Part shown: one piece after another, positions 39,844 through 49,130 of the stretch
How the letters are laid out: each line of letters starts with the position of its first letter
How positions within the stretch are numbered: position 1 is the stretch's first letter
Source of the DNA: Mucilaginibacter pineti
GTDB taxonomy: Bacteria; Bacteroidota; Bacteroidia; Sphingobacteriales; Sphingobacteriaceae
DNA: 64,000 nt
NCBI RefSeq assembly: GCF_900101875.1
Contig: NZ_FNAI01000009.1
Coordinates: 186,001-250,000, forward strand
Direction of reading: 5' to 3'
Position numbers and translations under genes: made by a program
The notes under the pieces: generated by a model
What the model was told of the DNA's origin: nothing
Seen by the model: the letters and a program-made list of their open reading frames with translations, nothing else
Databases searched by the model: none

Positions 39844-42015
39844 CTACTCACTGCCTTTATTCATCCAGCTTATTACCGCTTTAATTTCGCCGTAACTGTA
39901 GTTATCGCCCAGGATTTCCTTTAAAGGGGCCAGTCTTTCATTGCCGTAGCTTTCAACGGCATCTTTAATAGCGGGTATCTTATCTTCGGATACTATCTCC
40001 AGGATATCTATTTCGCCGGTTTCTATAAAAACACTCAAGTGGCTTTCAATGGTCATGGGCGATAAACCGCGCGCGGAAGCAATTTCGGTAACGCCTTTAC
40101 CTTGTTTGTACATGGCAAGGGTTTGTGTACGGGTATCGTCGCTTTTTCGTGATTTGGTGGTTTTTTCAGCCGAACGTGTCTTAACCTTCCGCTCCCGCTT
40201 TGGCGATTTATAGGCAATTTTTGATGCCAAGCCTTTTTGAGTACTGTAATCTTTAACCGGCTGCAATAACTCACGACCATATCGCGCCAGCTTTACATCG
40301 CCAAAACCCGAAATAAGCCTCAGTTCATCTAAGCTCTGCGGCAGGTAGGTAGCCATTTCAAGCAGGGTAGCATCAGATACAATGATGTAAGCGGGCACGT
40401 TCTCCAGTTCTGCAATACCGTGCCTTACGGTTTTCAGGCGACTCAGTAGTTCGGCTTCATGTGGTGGTGCCGGTTCATTAATGTGGGCATCTTCGGTTAC
40501 TTCACTTTCAATAAACTCAACTTTTTGCAGGCCTTTTAGCACGGCCTGGCTTTGCGGGGTTAAATTCAAAATGGGATATTCCTGGCCGCCCATTTGCAAA
40601 TAGCCGGTGGTGATCAGCTCGCGAATGTAGCGCTGCCAGTCGGTTTTGCTGATATCGGCACCTATGCCGTACGTTTTTAGCAGTTTATGTTCCTCGCGTA
40701 TCTTCTCGGTTTTTGATCCGCGTAAAAAATCTATCACATAGTTTACCCCGAAACGCTCATTAAGCCGCGCCACCGCCGACAGCGCCTTTTGAGCTATCAG
40801 CGTACCATCAAAACGTTTAAACTCGGTAAGACAAACATCACACGAACCGCAATTTGGGGGGAAAGCTTCATCAAAGTAATTCATCAGGTATTGCCTGCGA
40901 CATGATTGCAGCTGGCAGTACTTCACCATATCGTTTAGCTTGTTGAGCATAATGCGGCTTTGCTCCTCGTTGCCATCAATGCGGGCAAAATGCTGCAGCT
41001 TACCGGCATCGCCCGGCGAATAAAGCAATAACGCCTCAGACGCCAAACCATCGCGACCGGCCCTGCCGGTTTCCTGGTAATAACCCTCTATGTTTTTAGG
41101 CAGATCGATATGCACCACGTAGCGCACGTTTGATTTATTGATCCCCATACCAAAGGCAATAGTGGCTACCATGATCTTTACATCGTCGCGCAAAAATGCT
41201 TCCTGGTTGCGGGCCTTTACCTCGTTGTTAAGGCCTGCATGGTACGCCTCGGCGGCAAAACCTTCTTCCTTAAGGTCCTCGGCCAGGGCTTCGGTTGATT
41301 TACGGGAGAGGCAATAAATAATGCCCGATTCGTCTTTTCGTTCATTTAAAAACCCGATGAGCTGTTTAAAGCTGTTCTTTTTCGGAACAACCTTATAGTT
41401 AATATTTGCCCGGTTAAACGACGATACAAATACCGCCGGATTTTTGAGGTTTAACTTTTCGAGGATATCTTTTTGGGTGAGCTTATCGGCCGTTGCGGTA
41501 AGGGCAATCACCGGCACATCCGGAAATTCCACCTTTAACTGCGCCAGCATCAGGTATTCGGGTCGGAAATCATGCCCCCATGATGAGATACAATGCGCTT
41601 CATCAATGGCTATCTGCACTACATTAAGCGTTTTTAAAAACGGCACAAGCTTGTTTTCGTTACCAAACAGTCGCTCGGGTGCAAGGTAAAGCAGTTTTAT
41701 TTGATTGTTCCGCAGCTTTTCAACCAGTTGGCGCTGTTCCTCGGGGTTTTGGGCCGAGTTTAAAAATGCCGCGGGGATGCCGGTTACATTCAGGCTATAT
41801 ACCTGGTCTTTCATGAGCGCAATAAGGGGCGATATTACGATGGTAAGACCGTTAAGTAATACTGCGGGCAGTTGGTAACATAATGATTTACCGCCGCCGG
41901 TAGGCATAAGCGCCATTACATCCTGCTTGTTTAGCACATGCTCAATAATGGCTTCCTGCTGGTGCCTGAATGCGCTGTAACCAAAATATTTTTGCAGGGC
42001 CGATAAAGGAGTCAT
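39844..42015 (-). CDS. recQ: ATP-dependent DNA helicase RecQ
   Basis: This 723-residue helicase has motif I MPTGGGKS, motif II DEAH, motif VI QETGRAGRDG, a RecQ zinc site (CRRQYLMNYF then CGSCDVC), a winged-helix RQC region and an HRDC domain (about residues 530-605). A C-terminal helix-turn-helix extension contains GKGVTEIASARGLSPMTIES. RecQ unwinds 3'-tailed DNA in recombination repair. Length and extension fit the Bacteroidota form. It is monocistronic on the minus strand. Confidence 0.95.
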   Translation of the reverse strand: MTPLSALQKYFGYSAFRHQQEAIIEHVLNKQDVMALMPTGGGKSLCYQLPAVLLNGLTIVISPLIALMKDQVYSLNVTGIPAAFLNSAQNPEEQRQLVEKLRNNQIKLLYLAPERLFGNENKLVPFLKTLNVVQIAIDEAHCISSWGHDFRPEYLMLAQLKVEFPDVPVIALTATADKLTQKDILEKLNLKNPAVFVSSFNRANINYKVVPKKNSFKQLIGFLNERKDESGIIYCLSRKSTEALAEDLKEEGFAAEAYHAGLNNEVKARNQEAFLRDDVKIMVATIAFGMGINKSNVRYVVHIDLPKNIEGYYQETGRAGRDGLASEALLLYSPGDAGKLQHFARIDGNEEQSRIMLNKLNDMVKYCQLQSCRRQYLMNYFDEAFPPNCGSCDVCLTEFKRFDGTLIAQKALSAVARLNERFGVNYVIDFLRGSKTEKIREEHKLLKTYGIGADISKTDWQRYIRELITTGYLQMGGQEYPILNLTPQSQAVLKGLQKVEFIESEVTEDAHINEPAPPHEAELLSRLKTVRHGIAELENVPAYIIVSDATLLEMATYLPQSLDELRLISGFGDVKLARYGRELLQPVKDYSTQKGLASKIAYKSPKRERKVKTRSAEKTTKSRKSDDTRTQTLAMYKQGKGVTEIASARGLSPMTIESHLSVFIETGEIDILEIVSEDKIPAIKDAVESYGNERLAPLKEILGDNYSYGEIKAVISWMNKGSE

Positions 42016-42017
42016 AG

Positions 42018-42135
42018 ATGGGTAGATTACAGATATGCAGATGTCAGATGTCAGATGTGCAGATTACAGATGTCAGATGTGCAGATCTCAAATTATAAAT
42101 TTCAGACCTCAGTTCACAGATTTCAGCCCTCAGAC
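42018..42135. repeat. CAGATGTGCAGATT quasi-periodic array upstream of recQ
   Basis: CAGATGTCAGATGTGCAGAT words repeat at 10-22 bp intervals, passing into CAAATTATAAATTTCAGACC and CAGATTTCAGCCCTCAGAC. It begins right at the recQ start codon. The CAGACCTCAG words match those of the insert in the Lhr-type helicase gene. The rest of 42136-42300 is AT-rich without a recognised feature. Confidence 0.7.
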
Positions 42136-42300
42136 ACAACGGTGCAAATTACGAATTATGCGGCAACCTAAATGCTAAAATTTTTAGAAATTTACTTTAG
42201 GAATTAAGGTAAATTATCGGGTGTTGGGATATCTTTCGAAAAAAAAAATAATTGTTAAATATTGCCGTTAGATGAAATGTATCCTAAATCCTCCTTTGCA

Positions 42301-43233
42301 ATGAAAAAAGTACTCGCCTTTTTAAAAAAGAAAGATCTGTATTTTGGAATAATACGGTATGCCCTTGCAATAAGCATGATGCCATACGGCATAACCAAGC
42401 TTTTTAAAACTCAGTTTGTTTTATCGCAATCGCTAATGGACCCAACAACATTGGAAAAGCTTTCCGGGAAAACACTTGCCTGGGCATTTCTGGGTTACTC
42501 ATCATGGTTTGAGGTTCTTTTAGGGGTTTTTGAGTTGATACCTGCATTGTTGTTATTGTTCAGGCGTACTACACTTATGGGTGCAATACTATTACTGCCT
42601 GTTACTTTAAACGTTTTCCTTATTAACATGGCTTTAGATCTTTGGGATGAAACCAAAAGAATATCATTGGTGCTGCTGGTGTTAAACTGTTTGCTGTTTT
42701 TATTTGAATGGAAAAAAATCCGTGAGGTGGTTTTGATTGTTGTTGGCAAAGTAAAACTAAGGTTTACCGGTTGGGAGCTGGCGATCAATTTATTGTTATT
42801 GATAGGACTAAATTTTGTATTTATTAAACAACTGACAACCTACCGCAAAACAGAAAATGAACTTACCGGCGATTGGTTCAATAACAAACCAAACGAATGG
42901 ATATTGAAATCCGAAAAACTAAACGATAGTACGCTCATTGCGCGGGATATTAAGGTACATTTTGATGCGGGCGGGCGTTATGCCGAGCTTGCAGGAAACA
43001 ATACGACAAACACCAGCAGCAGCGTTTTTGACAACAGCAGAAGTAGCTACACCATTGACGAAAAACAAAAAATCATCAGCTTTTTTGACGGAAACAACAC
43101 GCCGTTAAACACCTGTACTTACGCTGTAACTGGAAATACTTTGCAAATAACCAGGATAATTAATAAGTCGCCCGATAAAAGATTTACCCAGGTGTTTGAA
43201 AAAAGAGTGATTAATGACAATAAATCAAACTAA
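42301..43233 (+). CDS. DoxX-like membrane protein with C-terminal lipocalin-like domain
   Basis: The preferred start at 42301 gives 310 residues beginning MKKVLAFLKKKDLYFGIIRY. The first 185 residues hold a four-to-five-helix DoxX-like membrane domain (ALAISMMPYGITKLFKTQF, WFEVLLGVFELIPALLLLF). The last 115 residues are a beta-rich extracytoplasmic domain (LTGDWFNNKPNEW, IISFFDGNNTPLNT) like small lipocalin-type modules. The ATG at 42262 would add 13 residues. Function unknown; DoxX proteins are often quinone- or redox-linked. Confidence 0.7.
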   Translation: MKKVLAFLKKKDLYFGIIRYALAISMMPYGITKLFKTQFVLSQSLMDPTTLEKLSGKTLAWAFLGYSSWFEVLLGVFELIPALLLLFRRTTLMGAILLLPVTLNVFLINMALDLWDETKRISLVLLVLNCLLFLFEWKKIREVVLIVVGKVKLRFTGWELAINLLLLIGLNFVFIKQLTTYRKTENELTGDWFNNKPNEWILKSEKLNDSTLIARDIKVHFDAGGRYAELAGNNTTNTSSSVFDNSRSSYTIDEKQKIISFFDGNNTPLNTCTYAVTGNTLQITRIINKSPDKRFTQVFEKRVINDNKSN

Positions 43234-43244
43234 TTGCGTGGAGC

Positions 43245-43375
43245 CCTGAAATCCGCAATTGTATTCACGCTACAACAATCTGTAATCTGCAAATTTGAAA
43301 TTTGGAATCTGCAGCTATCTGCACATTTGGAATCTGAAATCTGAAGTTATTTGCACATCTGCATATATTTTACGC
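43245..43375. repeat. ATCTGCACATTTGGAATCTG quasi-periodic array
   Basis: Repeated words such as AATCTGCAAATTTGAAATTT, GGAATCTGCAG and ATCTGCACATTTGGAATCTG fill the gap before the M14 peptidase. Reading through them in frame would give a false 38-residue extension of that gene, which explains why its start must be set at 43409. Confidence 0.7.
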
Positions 43376-43408
43376 ATATTAGCTTTTACTTCACGCTATA
43401 TCAATTTT

Positions 43409-45913
43409 ATGATAAAAAAATTACTCTTCGTTTTAGTGGCTATTGCTTCTGTTTCGGCAGCGTTTGCACAAAAAATAAAATCGCCCGATGAGTTTTTGGG
43501 CTATAAGCTGGGCGATCAGTTTACGCCCCATTACCGCATTGTAGATTATTTTAAATATGTAGCCCAGGCATCAAAAAATGTAAAGCTGCAGCAGTTTGGC
43601 AGTACCAATGAAGGCCGCCCTTTGTTGGCTATGTTTATTGCATCCGACGAAAACATTGGCAGGTTAGAGGGGATCCGTCATAATAACCTGCGCCTTGCAG
43701 GTATTGAAAGCGGCACCGCCATTGCCAATACGCCTGTAATAACCTGGCTTAGCTACAACGTGCACGGTAACGAACCGGCATCAAGCGAAGCCGCCATGTG
43801 GACACTGTATGACATGGTTGATCCATCGAACACAAAAACACAGGCCTGGCTTAAAAATACGGTTGTAGTTATTGATCCTTGCTTAAACCCCGATGGGCGC
43901 GACCGCTATGTTCATTTCTATAATTCTGTACGCGGCGTTTTGCCCGATCCTAACCCAACCGCGCGCGAGCATGTTGAACCTTGGCCGGGCGGTCGTGTAA
44001 ATCACTACTATTTTGATTTAAACCGTGACTGGGCATGGCAGCAGCAAAAAGAAACACAGGCACGTGTTGCCCTGTTTAATCAATGGCTGCCCGAAGTGCA
44101 TGTAGATTATCATGAGCAAGGTTACAACGCACCTTATTACTTTGCCCCTGCCGCCGAACCTTACCATAAAGACATTACCCAATGGCAGCGCGATTTTCAG
44201 GTTACCATCGGTAAAAATAACGCCAAATACTTCGACCAGAACGGCTGGATGTATTTCACCAAACAAGAGTTTGACCTGCTGTATCCATCTTATGGCGATA
44301 CCTATCCGTTATATAATGGCTCAATAGGGATGACCTATGAGCAGGGCGGCATTAGCGCAGGCCTGGCAGTTATTACACGCAGCGGCGATACCCTTACCTT
44401 TGCCGAGCGTATAGCTCACCATCATTCTACCGGTTTAAGTACCATTGAAACGGCATCGGTAAACGCGCAGAAGTTATTGGATGAGTTTAAAAAATTCTTT
44501 GATAACAGCCGCACCAACCCTCCCGGCGATTATAAAACCTACATCATTAAAAACGATAACAACAATAACATAAATACCCTGGCCACCATGCTTAGCCGCA
44601 ATGGTATTCAATATGGTTTTGGCCTGGGCAATAAGTCGGTTACCGGTTATGATTACTTTACCGGTAAAACCGAGCAGTATAACGTTGGCCCTAATGACCT
44701 GGTGGTAAACGCTTATCAGCCTAAAGCTGTACTCTTACATGTATTGCTGGAGCCGCGCACTTTTATTGCCGACTCAAACACGTATGATATTACCGCATGG
44801 GCGCTTCCTTATGCTTTTGGTCTTAAAGCTTATGGTGTAAAGGAGTCATTTAAACCGGCAAGCCCCACCTGGGGTGTACTTAAGGCGCAGCAATTGGTTA
44901 ATACCCATGCTTATGCTTACGTTGCGTCATGGCAATCTGTTGGTGATGTTAAGTTCCTGGCTGCATTGCTGAAAAAGAAAATTAAAGTACGTTACTCCGA
45001 AAAGCCTTTTGAGGCCGGCGGTAAGCAGTTTCGGGCGGGATCATTGCTCATCGCGCGGGCAAGTAATGATCGTGCCGATTTTGACCAGGTAATTACCCAA
45101 ACAGCTGCTGAACTTAATGAGGAATTAACGCCGCTTTCATCGGGCTTTGTTGATAAGGGGAACGATTTGGGGTCTGACGCGATACGGTACATTCGTCAGC
45201 CGCGCGTTATGCTAATGGCAGGCGACGATGTAAACTCCGAAGCTATGGGCGAAGTTTGGCACCTGTTTGAAGCACAGCTGGGCTATCCTGTTACCCTGGT
45301 TAAATATGATAATTTAAGCCGCACGCGGCTTGGCGATTATGATGTGATCATTTGCCCGGATGGGCGTTATGAGGATTTTCCTTCGGATAAGCTGCAAGGC
45401 TGGATTCGTGATGGTGGAAAGCTGATAGCTATGGAGAATGCAGTATCATTGCTGGCTGGCAAAAGCGGCTTCGGCATAAAAAAGAAGGATGATAAAAAAG
45501 ACGACAAGGACGCTAAGGATAAAGACAAGCCAACAGTAAAAATATATGCAGATCGCGATAGGGATGCCATCCGCTCCATGATACCGGGTGCTATATTTAA
45601 GCTTAACCTGGATAATACACATCCGCTTGGTTTCGGTTTACCAAACTATTATTACTCACTTAAACTAAGCGATGATATTTATGAACTGCTTGGCGAAGAC
45701 GGCTGGAATGTAGGCACTGTTAAAAAAGACAGCTATACATCGGGCTTTGCGGGTGCAGTATCAAAACAAAAAATTAATAATGGCTTATTACTGGGCGTAC
45801 AGTCAATGGGCCGCGGCTCGGTAGTGTATATGGTTGATGATCCGCTGTTCCGCAGTTTCTGGGAAAACGGAAAGCTGCTGTTCTGCAATGCCGTATTTAT
45901 GGTGGGGCAGTAG
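43409..45913 (+). CDS. Secreted M14-family zinc carboxypeptidase
   Basis: This 834-residue protein starts with a signal peptide (MIKKLLFVLVAIASVSAAFA), which fixes the start at 43409. The zinc site is His119 and Glu122 in VHGNEPASSEA with His235 in HVDYHEQG, and Glu311 in TYEQGG is the likely catalytic base. The C-terminal 350 residues form an extra domain including a glutamine-amidotransferase-like stretch (DYDVIICPDGRYEDFPSDKL) and a charged KKDDKKDDKDAKDKDK loop. It probably degrades peptides in the periplasm or outside the cell. A terminator follows. Confidence 0.9.
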   Translation: MIKKLLFVLVAIASVSAAFAQKIKSPDEFLGYKLGDQFTPHYRIVDYFKYVAQASKNVKLQQFGSTNEGRPLLAMFIASDENIGRLEGIRHNNLRLAGIESGTAIANTPVITWLSYNVHGNEPASSEAAMWTLYDMVDPSNTKTQAWLKNTVVVIDPCLNPDGRDRYVHFYNSVRGVLPDPNPTAREHVEPWPGGRVNHYYFDLNRDWAWQQQKETQARVALFNQWLPEVHVDYHEQGYNAPYYFAPAAEPYHKDITQWQRDFQVTIGKNNAKYFDQNGWMYFTKQEFDLLYPSYGDTYPLYNGSIGMTYEQGGISAGLAVITRSGDTLTFAERIAHHHSTGLSTIETASVNAQKLLDEFKKFFDNSRTNPPGDYKTYIIKNDNNNNINTLATMLSRNGIQYGFGLGNKSVTGYDYFTGKTEQYNVGPNDLVVNAYQPKAVLLHVLLEPRTFIADSNTYDITAWALPYAFGLKAYGVKESFKPASPTWGVLKAQQLVNTHAYAYVASWQSVGDVKFLAALLKKKIKVRYSEKPFEAGGKQFRAGSLLIARASNDRADFDQVITQTAAELNEELTPLSSGFVDKGNDLGSDAIRYIRQPRVMLMAGDDVNSEAMGEVWHLFEAQLGYPVTLVKYDNLSRTRLGDYDVIICPDGRYEDFPSDKLQGWIRDGGKLIAMENAVSLLAGKSGFGIKKKDDKKDDKDAKDKDKPTVKIYADRDRDAIRSMIPGAIFKLNLDNTHPLGFGLPNYYYSLKLSDDIYELLGEDGWNVGTVKKDSYTSGFAGAVSKQKINNGLLLGVQSMGRGSVVYMVDDPLFRSFWENGKLLFCNAVFMVGQ

Positions 45914-45924
45914 GGCTTCGGATG

Positions 45925-46088
45925 TGCAGATTTCAAATTACAGATTACAGATGTGCAGATTTCAAATTATAGATTTCAATTATTAATAAATGAAAAACGG
46001 CCCCAAAAGGGCCGTTTTTATATGAAAGCTATGTGGCTTCAATCTGCACATCTGTAATTTGAAATCTGCACATCTATAATCTGCACAT
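45925..46088. repeat. Inverted pair of ATCTGCACATC arrays around a terminator
   Basis: CAGATTTCAAATTACAGATT words at 45925-45980 and the opposite-strand form TCTGCACATCTGTAATTTGA at 46036-46088 face each other around the hairpin at 45993-46019. The right array ends at the stop codon of the TonB-type receptor gene. Confidence 0.7.
45993..46019. terminator. Bidirectional terminator
   Basis: AAAAACGGCCC and GGGCCGTTTTT form a perfect 11-bp stem around CAAAA between convergent genes ending at 45913 and 46088. Confidence 0.85.
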
Positions 46089-48535
46089 TAATTGCTTCCC
46101 TTCACCCTGCCTTTTTCATCGTCGGCACCGCTGCGGTGTTCACGGGCTTTAATTTTATTGTTACCAAAGTTGTAGGTGAATGTTAAACGGAGTACCCGGG
46201 TATCGTTACGTTGTTTAATGGTAAAGTTGTTGTTAATAACATGACTGCTCAGGTCATTACGGCGGATGTTAAAGATATCGTCGCAGGCAAGTTTAACATT
46301 GGCTTTTTTATCCAAAAATGAATGGCTTACACCCATGTCAACAGAATATCTTGGTCTTATTTTATAAATGCCGTATGTTAATGGTGATTGATAGTCGCCC
46401 ATTACCTCAAATCTGTAGGTTCCAAATTTAAATGTTTGGGTTGCCTTGGCCTGTGCGGCAACCTGGCCGTCGTTAAAATTAAAGCCGGCAAGCGAGTCTG
46501 ATTTAAAGCCCATATAAAAGCCGGTTACGTTTACATTGCCTGTCCACCATTTGGTAATGGTGTATGGCGCGTTTATGTTAACGTTGTAATTGTTTTGTGT
46601 TTGCAGGTTTGCATTGGTTTGAAATGTTTTTTGACCCTGCGATAAAATAAGCTCGGTTATGGCATTGGTAGTGCGGCTGTAGCCCAGGCTTACGTTTATA
46701 GTTTTATTATAGGTATAGTTAAATTCGAAGTTTTGGGTGTATTGCGGGTTAAGGAACGCGTTACCTTTGCTAAAGGTATACGGATCAAGGTAATAAATAA
46801 AGGGGTTCAAGTCGTCGTATCCCGGACGATCTATACGGCGGCTGTATGACAGGCTGATCTCGTTTTTATCATTTAACGTTTGGTTAACAAATACACTTGG
46901 GAAAAAGTTAAGATAGCTGCGTTTCACAGGGGTGCTGCCCATAAGCTCGCCGTTTGATTCGGTTTGCTCGGCCCTTAAACCCAACTGTACCGATGTTTTT
47001 TTGAATTGCTTGTTAAGATTAATGTAACCGGCCTTAATTTTTTCACTGTAGATAAAACGGTTGGAGCGGGTGGTGTCATTAACATAATTGCTGCCGTCAA
47101 AGATCTGGGCGCGCAGGTCATTATCTGTTTTAACACTGCTGAATTTTGCTCCTGCTTCCAGTTTTATTGTTTTTGTAAGTGGTTTGGCGTAATCAACCTT
47201 GCCAGAGTATATGGTAATGTTTGATGGTGTTTGGTTTCTTAATAACTGAGGAGCGTGCTGTACGCTACCATCGGGCAAAAAGTAATCGGTATTATATTGA
47301 GAGTTGCTGTTGTTTTTAAACTTTGAGTAATCAAGATCGAAACTCAATTCCTGGCCACTGGTGTCAATTTTAAGCCTGTCGTTTAAGTTAAGGGCAAAGT
47401 TTTTGTATGATTGATGAAATTCAGACCCGGTACGTAATGATGAATCGGCAACACCAAATTGTTTACCTATAACGGTAGATGTGCTGTTGATATCATTCTC
47501 AGAATTTGAATAGCCGCTTACTACAAAACCAATGGTATGTTTTGCTGTAAGATCATAATCGGCACCTAACCGGTAGTTATTGTAATGGTAGGCACTTGGC
47601 ATATTCGACATTTGGTTAAAATAGGTTTTGTTACCAACGCTATCTGTAACTATACGGTTAATACCCAGGTCATGCCCGCGTTTGTTATCGCCCCGGCTTA
47701 ATGATCCAAACAGGTTAAGGTTACCTTCTTTATGGTTAATGTTTAAGCTGCTGTTATCTCTCCAGTACTTGCTTTTAGCACCGCCAACAGTGATACTGCC
47801 GTTTGTGCCATTTTGGGTGTTCTTTTTAAGTTTTATGTTGATGATGCCCGAATTACCCGCAGCGTCATATTTTGCAGATGGATTGGTAATTATTTCAATT
47901 GATTTAATGGTATTGCCATCTGTTGATTTTAGCAAGGTAGCCAGTTGCGCTGCAGATAGATAGGTAAGCTTATCATTTATCATTACGGTAACGCCCTGTT
48001 TGCCTTTAAGGCTTATGTTGTCGTCCTTATCAACGGTAACGCCGGGGGCTTTAGCTAATATTTCCATAGCGGTATTGCCGGCTGCAAGTACACTGTTTTC
48101 AACGTTCATAACGGTGCGGTCAATTTTGCGTTCAATAAGCGGTTTGCTGGCGGTAATGTTAACCTGGGTTAAGGCAGTACTTGCGGTACGCATGCTTAAT
48201 GCAGGTGCAGCTACTGTGGCAGCGCTTTCTTCTACATTAAAAGGCTTGCTCACGGCTTTCTCGTAACCTATTACGGTAGCTTTGATTAGGTATTTGCCGG
48301 CGGGTATGCGGTCAAAAATGTAAACACCGTTGTCGTTACTCAGCGCGCCTTTAACAATTGTTGAATCTGCAGCACGCAGTAGGCTTACGCTGGCGTAGTC
48401 CATTGGTTTTCCCTGGTCGTTTAATAGCGAGCCGGATACTTTTGCGGTACCAGGTTTCGCGGTTTGAGCAAACGATACACCCCAGCTGATGGCTACAAGC
48501 AGGCATGTAAAGGTTATATTGATGATAGTTTTCAT
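46088..48535 (-). CDS. TonB-dependent receptor-like outer-membrane protein (OMP_b-brl type)
   Basis: This 815-residue protein has a signal peptide (MKTIINITFTCLLVAISWGV, cleavage near SFAQ). A carboxypeptidase-regulatory-like domain follows (KVSGSLLNDQGKPMDYASVS, about residues 32-118), then a plug with MEILAKAPGVTVDKDDNISL and GNSGIINIKLKKN, and a long beta-barrel ending LRLTFTYNFGNN plus a charged tail. The plug and barrel fit the outer-membrane beta-barrel family 3 of Bacteroidota, related to TonB receptors. The ligand is unknown. It is monocistronic. Confidence 0.9.
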   Translation of the reverse strand: MKTIINITFTCLLVAISWGVSFAQTAKPGTAKVSGSLLNDQGKPMDYASVSLLRAADSTIVKGALSNDNGVYIFDRIPAGKYLIKATVIGYEKAVSKPFNVEESAATVAAPALSMRTASTALTQVNITASKPLIERKIDRTVMNVENSVLAAGNTAMEILAKAPGVTVDKDDNISLKGKQGVTVMINDKLTYLSAAQLATLLKSTDGNTIKSIEIITNPSAKYDAAGNSGIINIKLKKNTQNGTNGSITVGGAKSKYWRDNSSLNINHKEGNLNLFGSLSRGDNKRGHDLGINRIVTDSVGNKTYFNQMSNMPSAYHYNNYRLGADYDLTAKHTIGFVVSGYSNSENDINSTSTVIGKQFGVADSSLRTGSEFHQSYKNFALNLNDRLKIDTSGQELSFDLDYSKFKNNSNSQYNTDYFLPDGSVQHAPQLLRNQTPSNITIYSGKVDYAKPLTKTIKLEAGAKFSSVKTDNDLRAQIFDGSNYVNDTTRSNRFIYSEKIKAGYINLNKQFKKTSVQLGLRAEQTESNGELMGSTPVKRSYLNFFPSVFVNQTLNDKNEISLSYSRRIDRPGYDDLNPFIYYLDPYTFSKGNAFLNPQYTQNFEFNYTYNKTINVSLGYSRTTNAITELILSQGQKTFQTNANLQTQNNYNVNINAPYTITKWWTGNVNVTGFYMGFKSDSLAGFNFNDGQVAAQAKATQTFKFGTYRFEVMGDYQSPLTYGIYKIRPRYSVDMGVSHSFLDKKANVKLACDDIFNIRRNDLSSHVINNNFTIKQRNDTRVLRLTFTYNFGNNKIKAREHRSGADDEKGRVKGSN

Positions 48536-48909
48536 GTGAGTTTTTTTAAAAATTGGGCAATAAAAAGCCGTTAAGGGAAATGCTCCCTTTTAAAAATTCA
48601 GTAAATAAGTTTTTTAGTTGTCTGGGCTGTTAGCCTATGGTGTTTTTAGTATTGGTTGTTATATAAGCGTATTTTTCATAGTGTTTCGATTTATAATTCA
48701 AAGGTGCTGATAGAATAGTTTTTAGCGTAATGCTTTTAGGCGAAGACAGCTAAACTTCCGGTAAACGGCCGGAAATTACCGACGAACGCGCACGCCCCTT
48801 TTTTAATAATTTGAAAACTCTTTTATCTTTAAGCTCCGATTTATAGTTGTGTTGATTTTATATTAAGATGCAAAAACGCGGCAGAAGGTTACAGGCAATG
48901 TAAATTTTT
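48536..48909. other. Gap between the receptor gene and the padR-pspC unit
   Basis: No gene is supported. A GC-rich hairpin TTCCGG..CCGGAA lies near 48757-48775, and the receptor's promoter must lie on the minus strand here, but no clear -33/-7 pair was recognised. Confidence 0.4.
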
Positions 48910-49110
48910 TTAATGCCGGAAGATATTTTTAACTACCGCGTTAATAAGTATAACACCGGCAGCGGGCACATGAGCGGGGATGGTTTGCGCTGTTAATAAA
49001 GGAGTTGGCTTGCGCGATGAGGGGTGGGTTTTAAGGGGCAGCAGGTAACAAACAGGAATAATAAGCCCGCTGAATAACAGCAGGCTTATATATTTTATGA
49101 GGGTTTTCAT
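48910..49110 (-). CDS. Small hypothetical protein at the end of the padR-pspC unit
   Basis: The 66-residue frame has an N-terminal membrane helix (LIKYISLLLFSGLIIPVCYLL) and a Pro/Thr/Ala-rich tail (RKPTPLLTAQTIPAHVPAAG) ending in a second weakly hydrophobic stretch. It starts 20 bp after the pspC stop in the same direction, which is the main support. No family was recognised and it may be non-coding. Confidence 0.45.
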   Translation of the reverse strand: MKTLIKYISLLLFSGLIIPVCYLLPLKTHPSSRKPTPLLTAQTIPAHVPAAGVILINAVVKNIFRH

Positions 49111-49130
49111 GTAGGTAATGCGTGAGGTTT

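Noticed and set aside
42018..42135. CRISPR array
   Set aside because: The words recur at irregular 10-22-bp distances without unique spacers and no cas genes are near.
43295..43408. N-terminal extension of the M14 carboxypeptidase
   Set aside because: These bases are the quasi-periodic ATCTGCACATC repeat, and a typical signal peptide starts at 43409.
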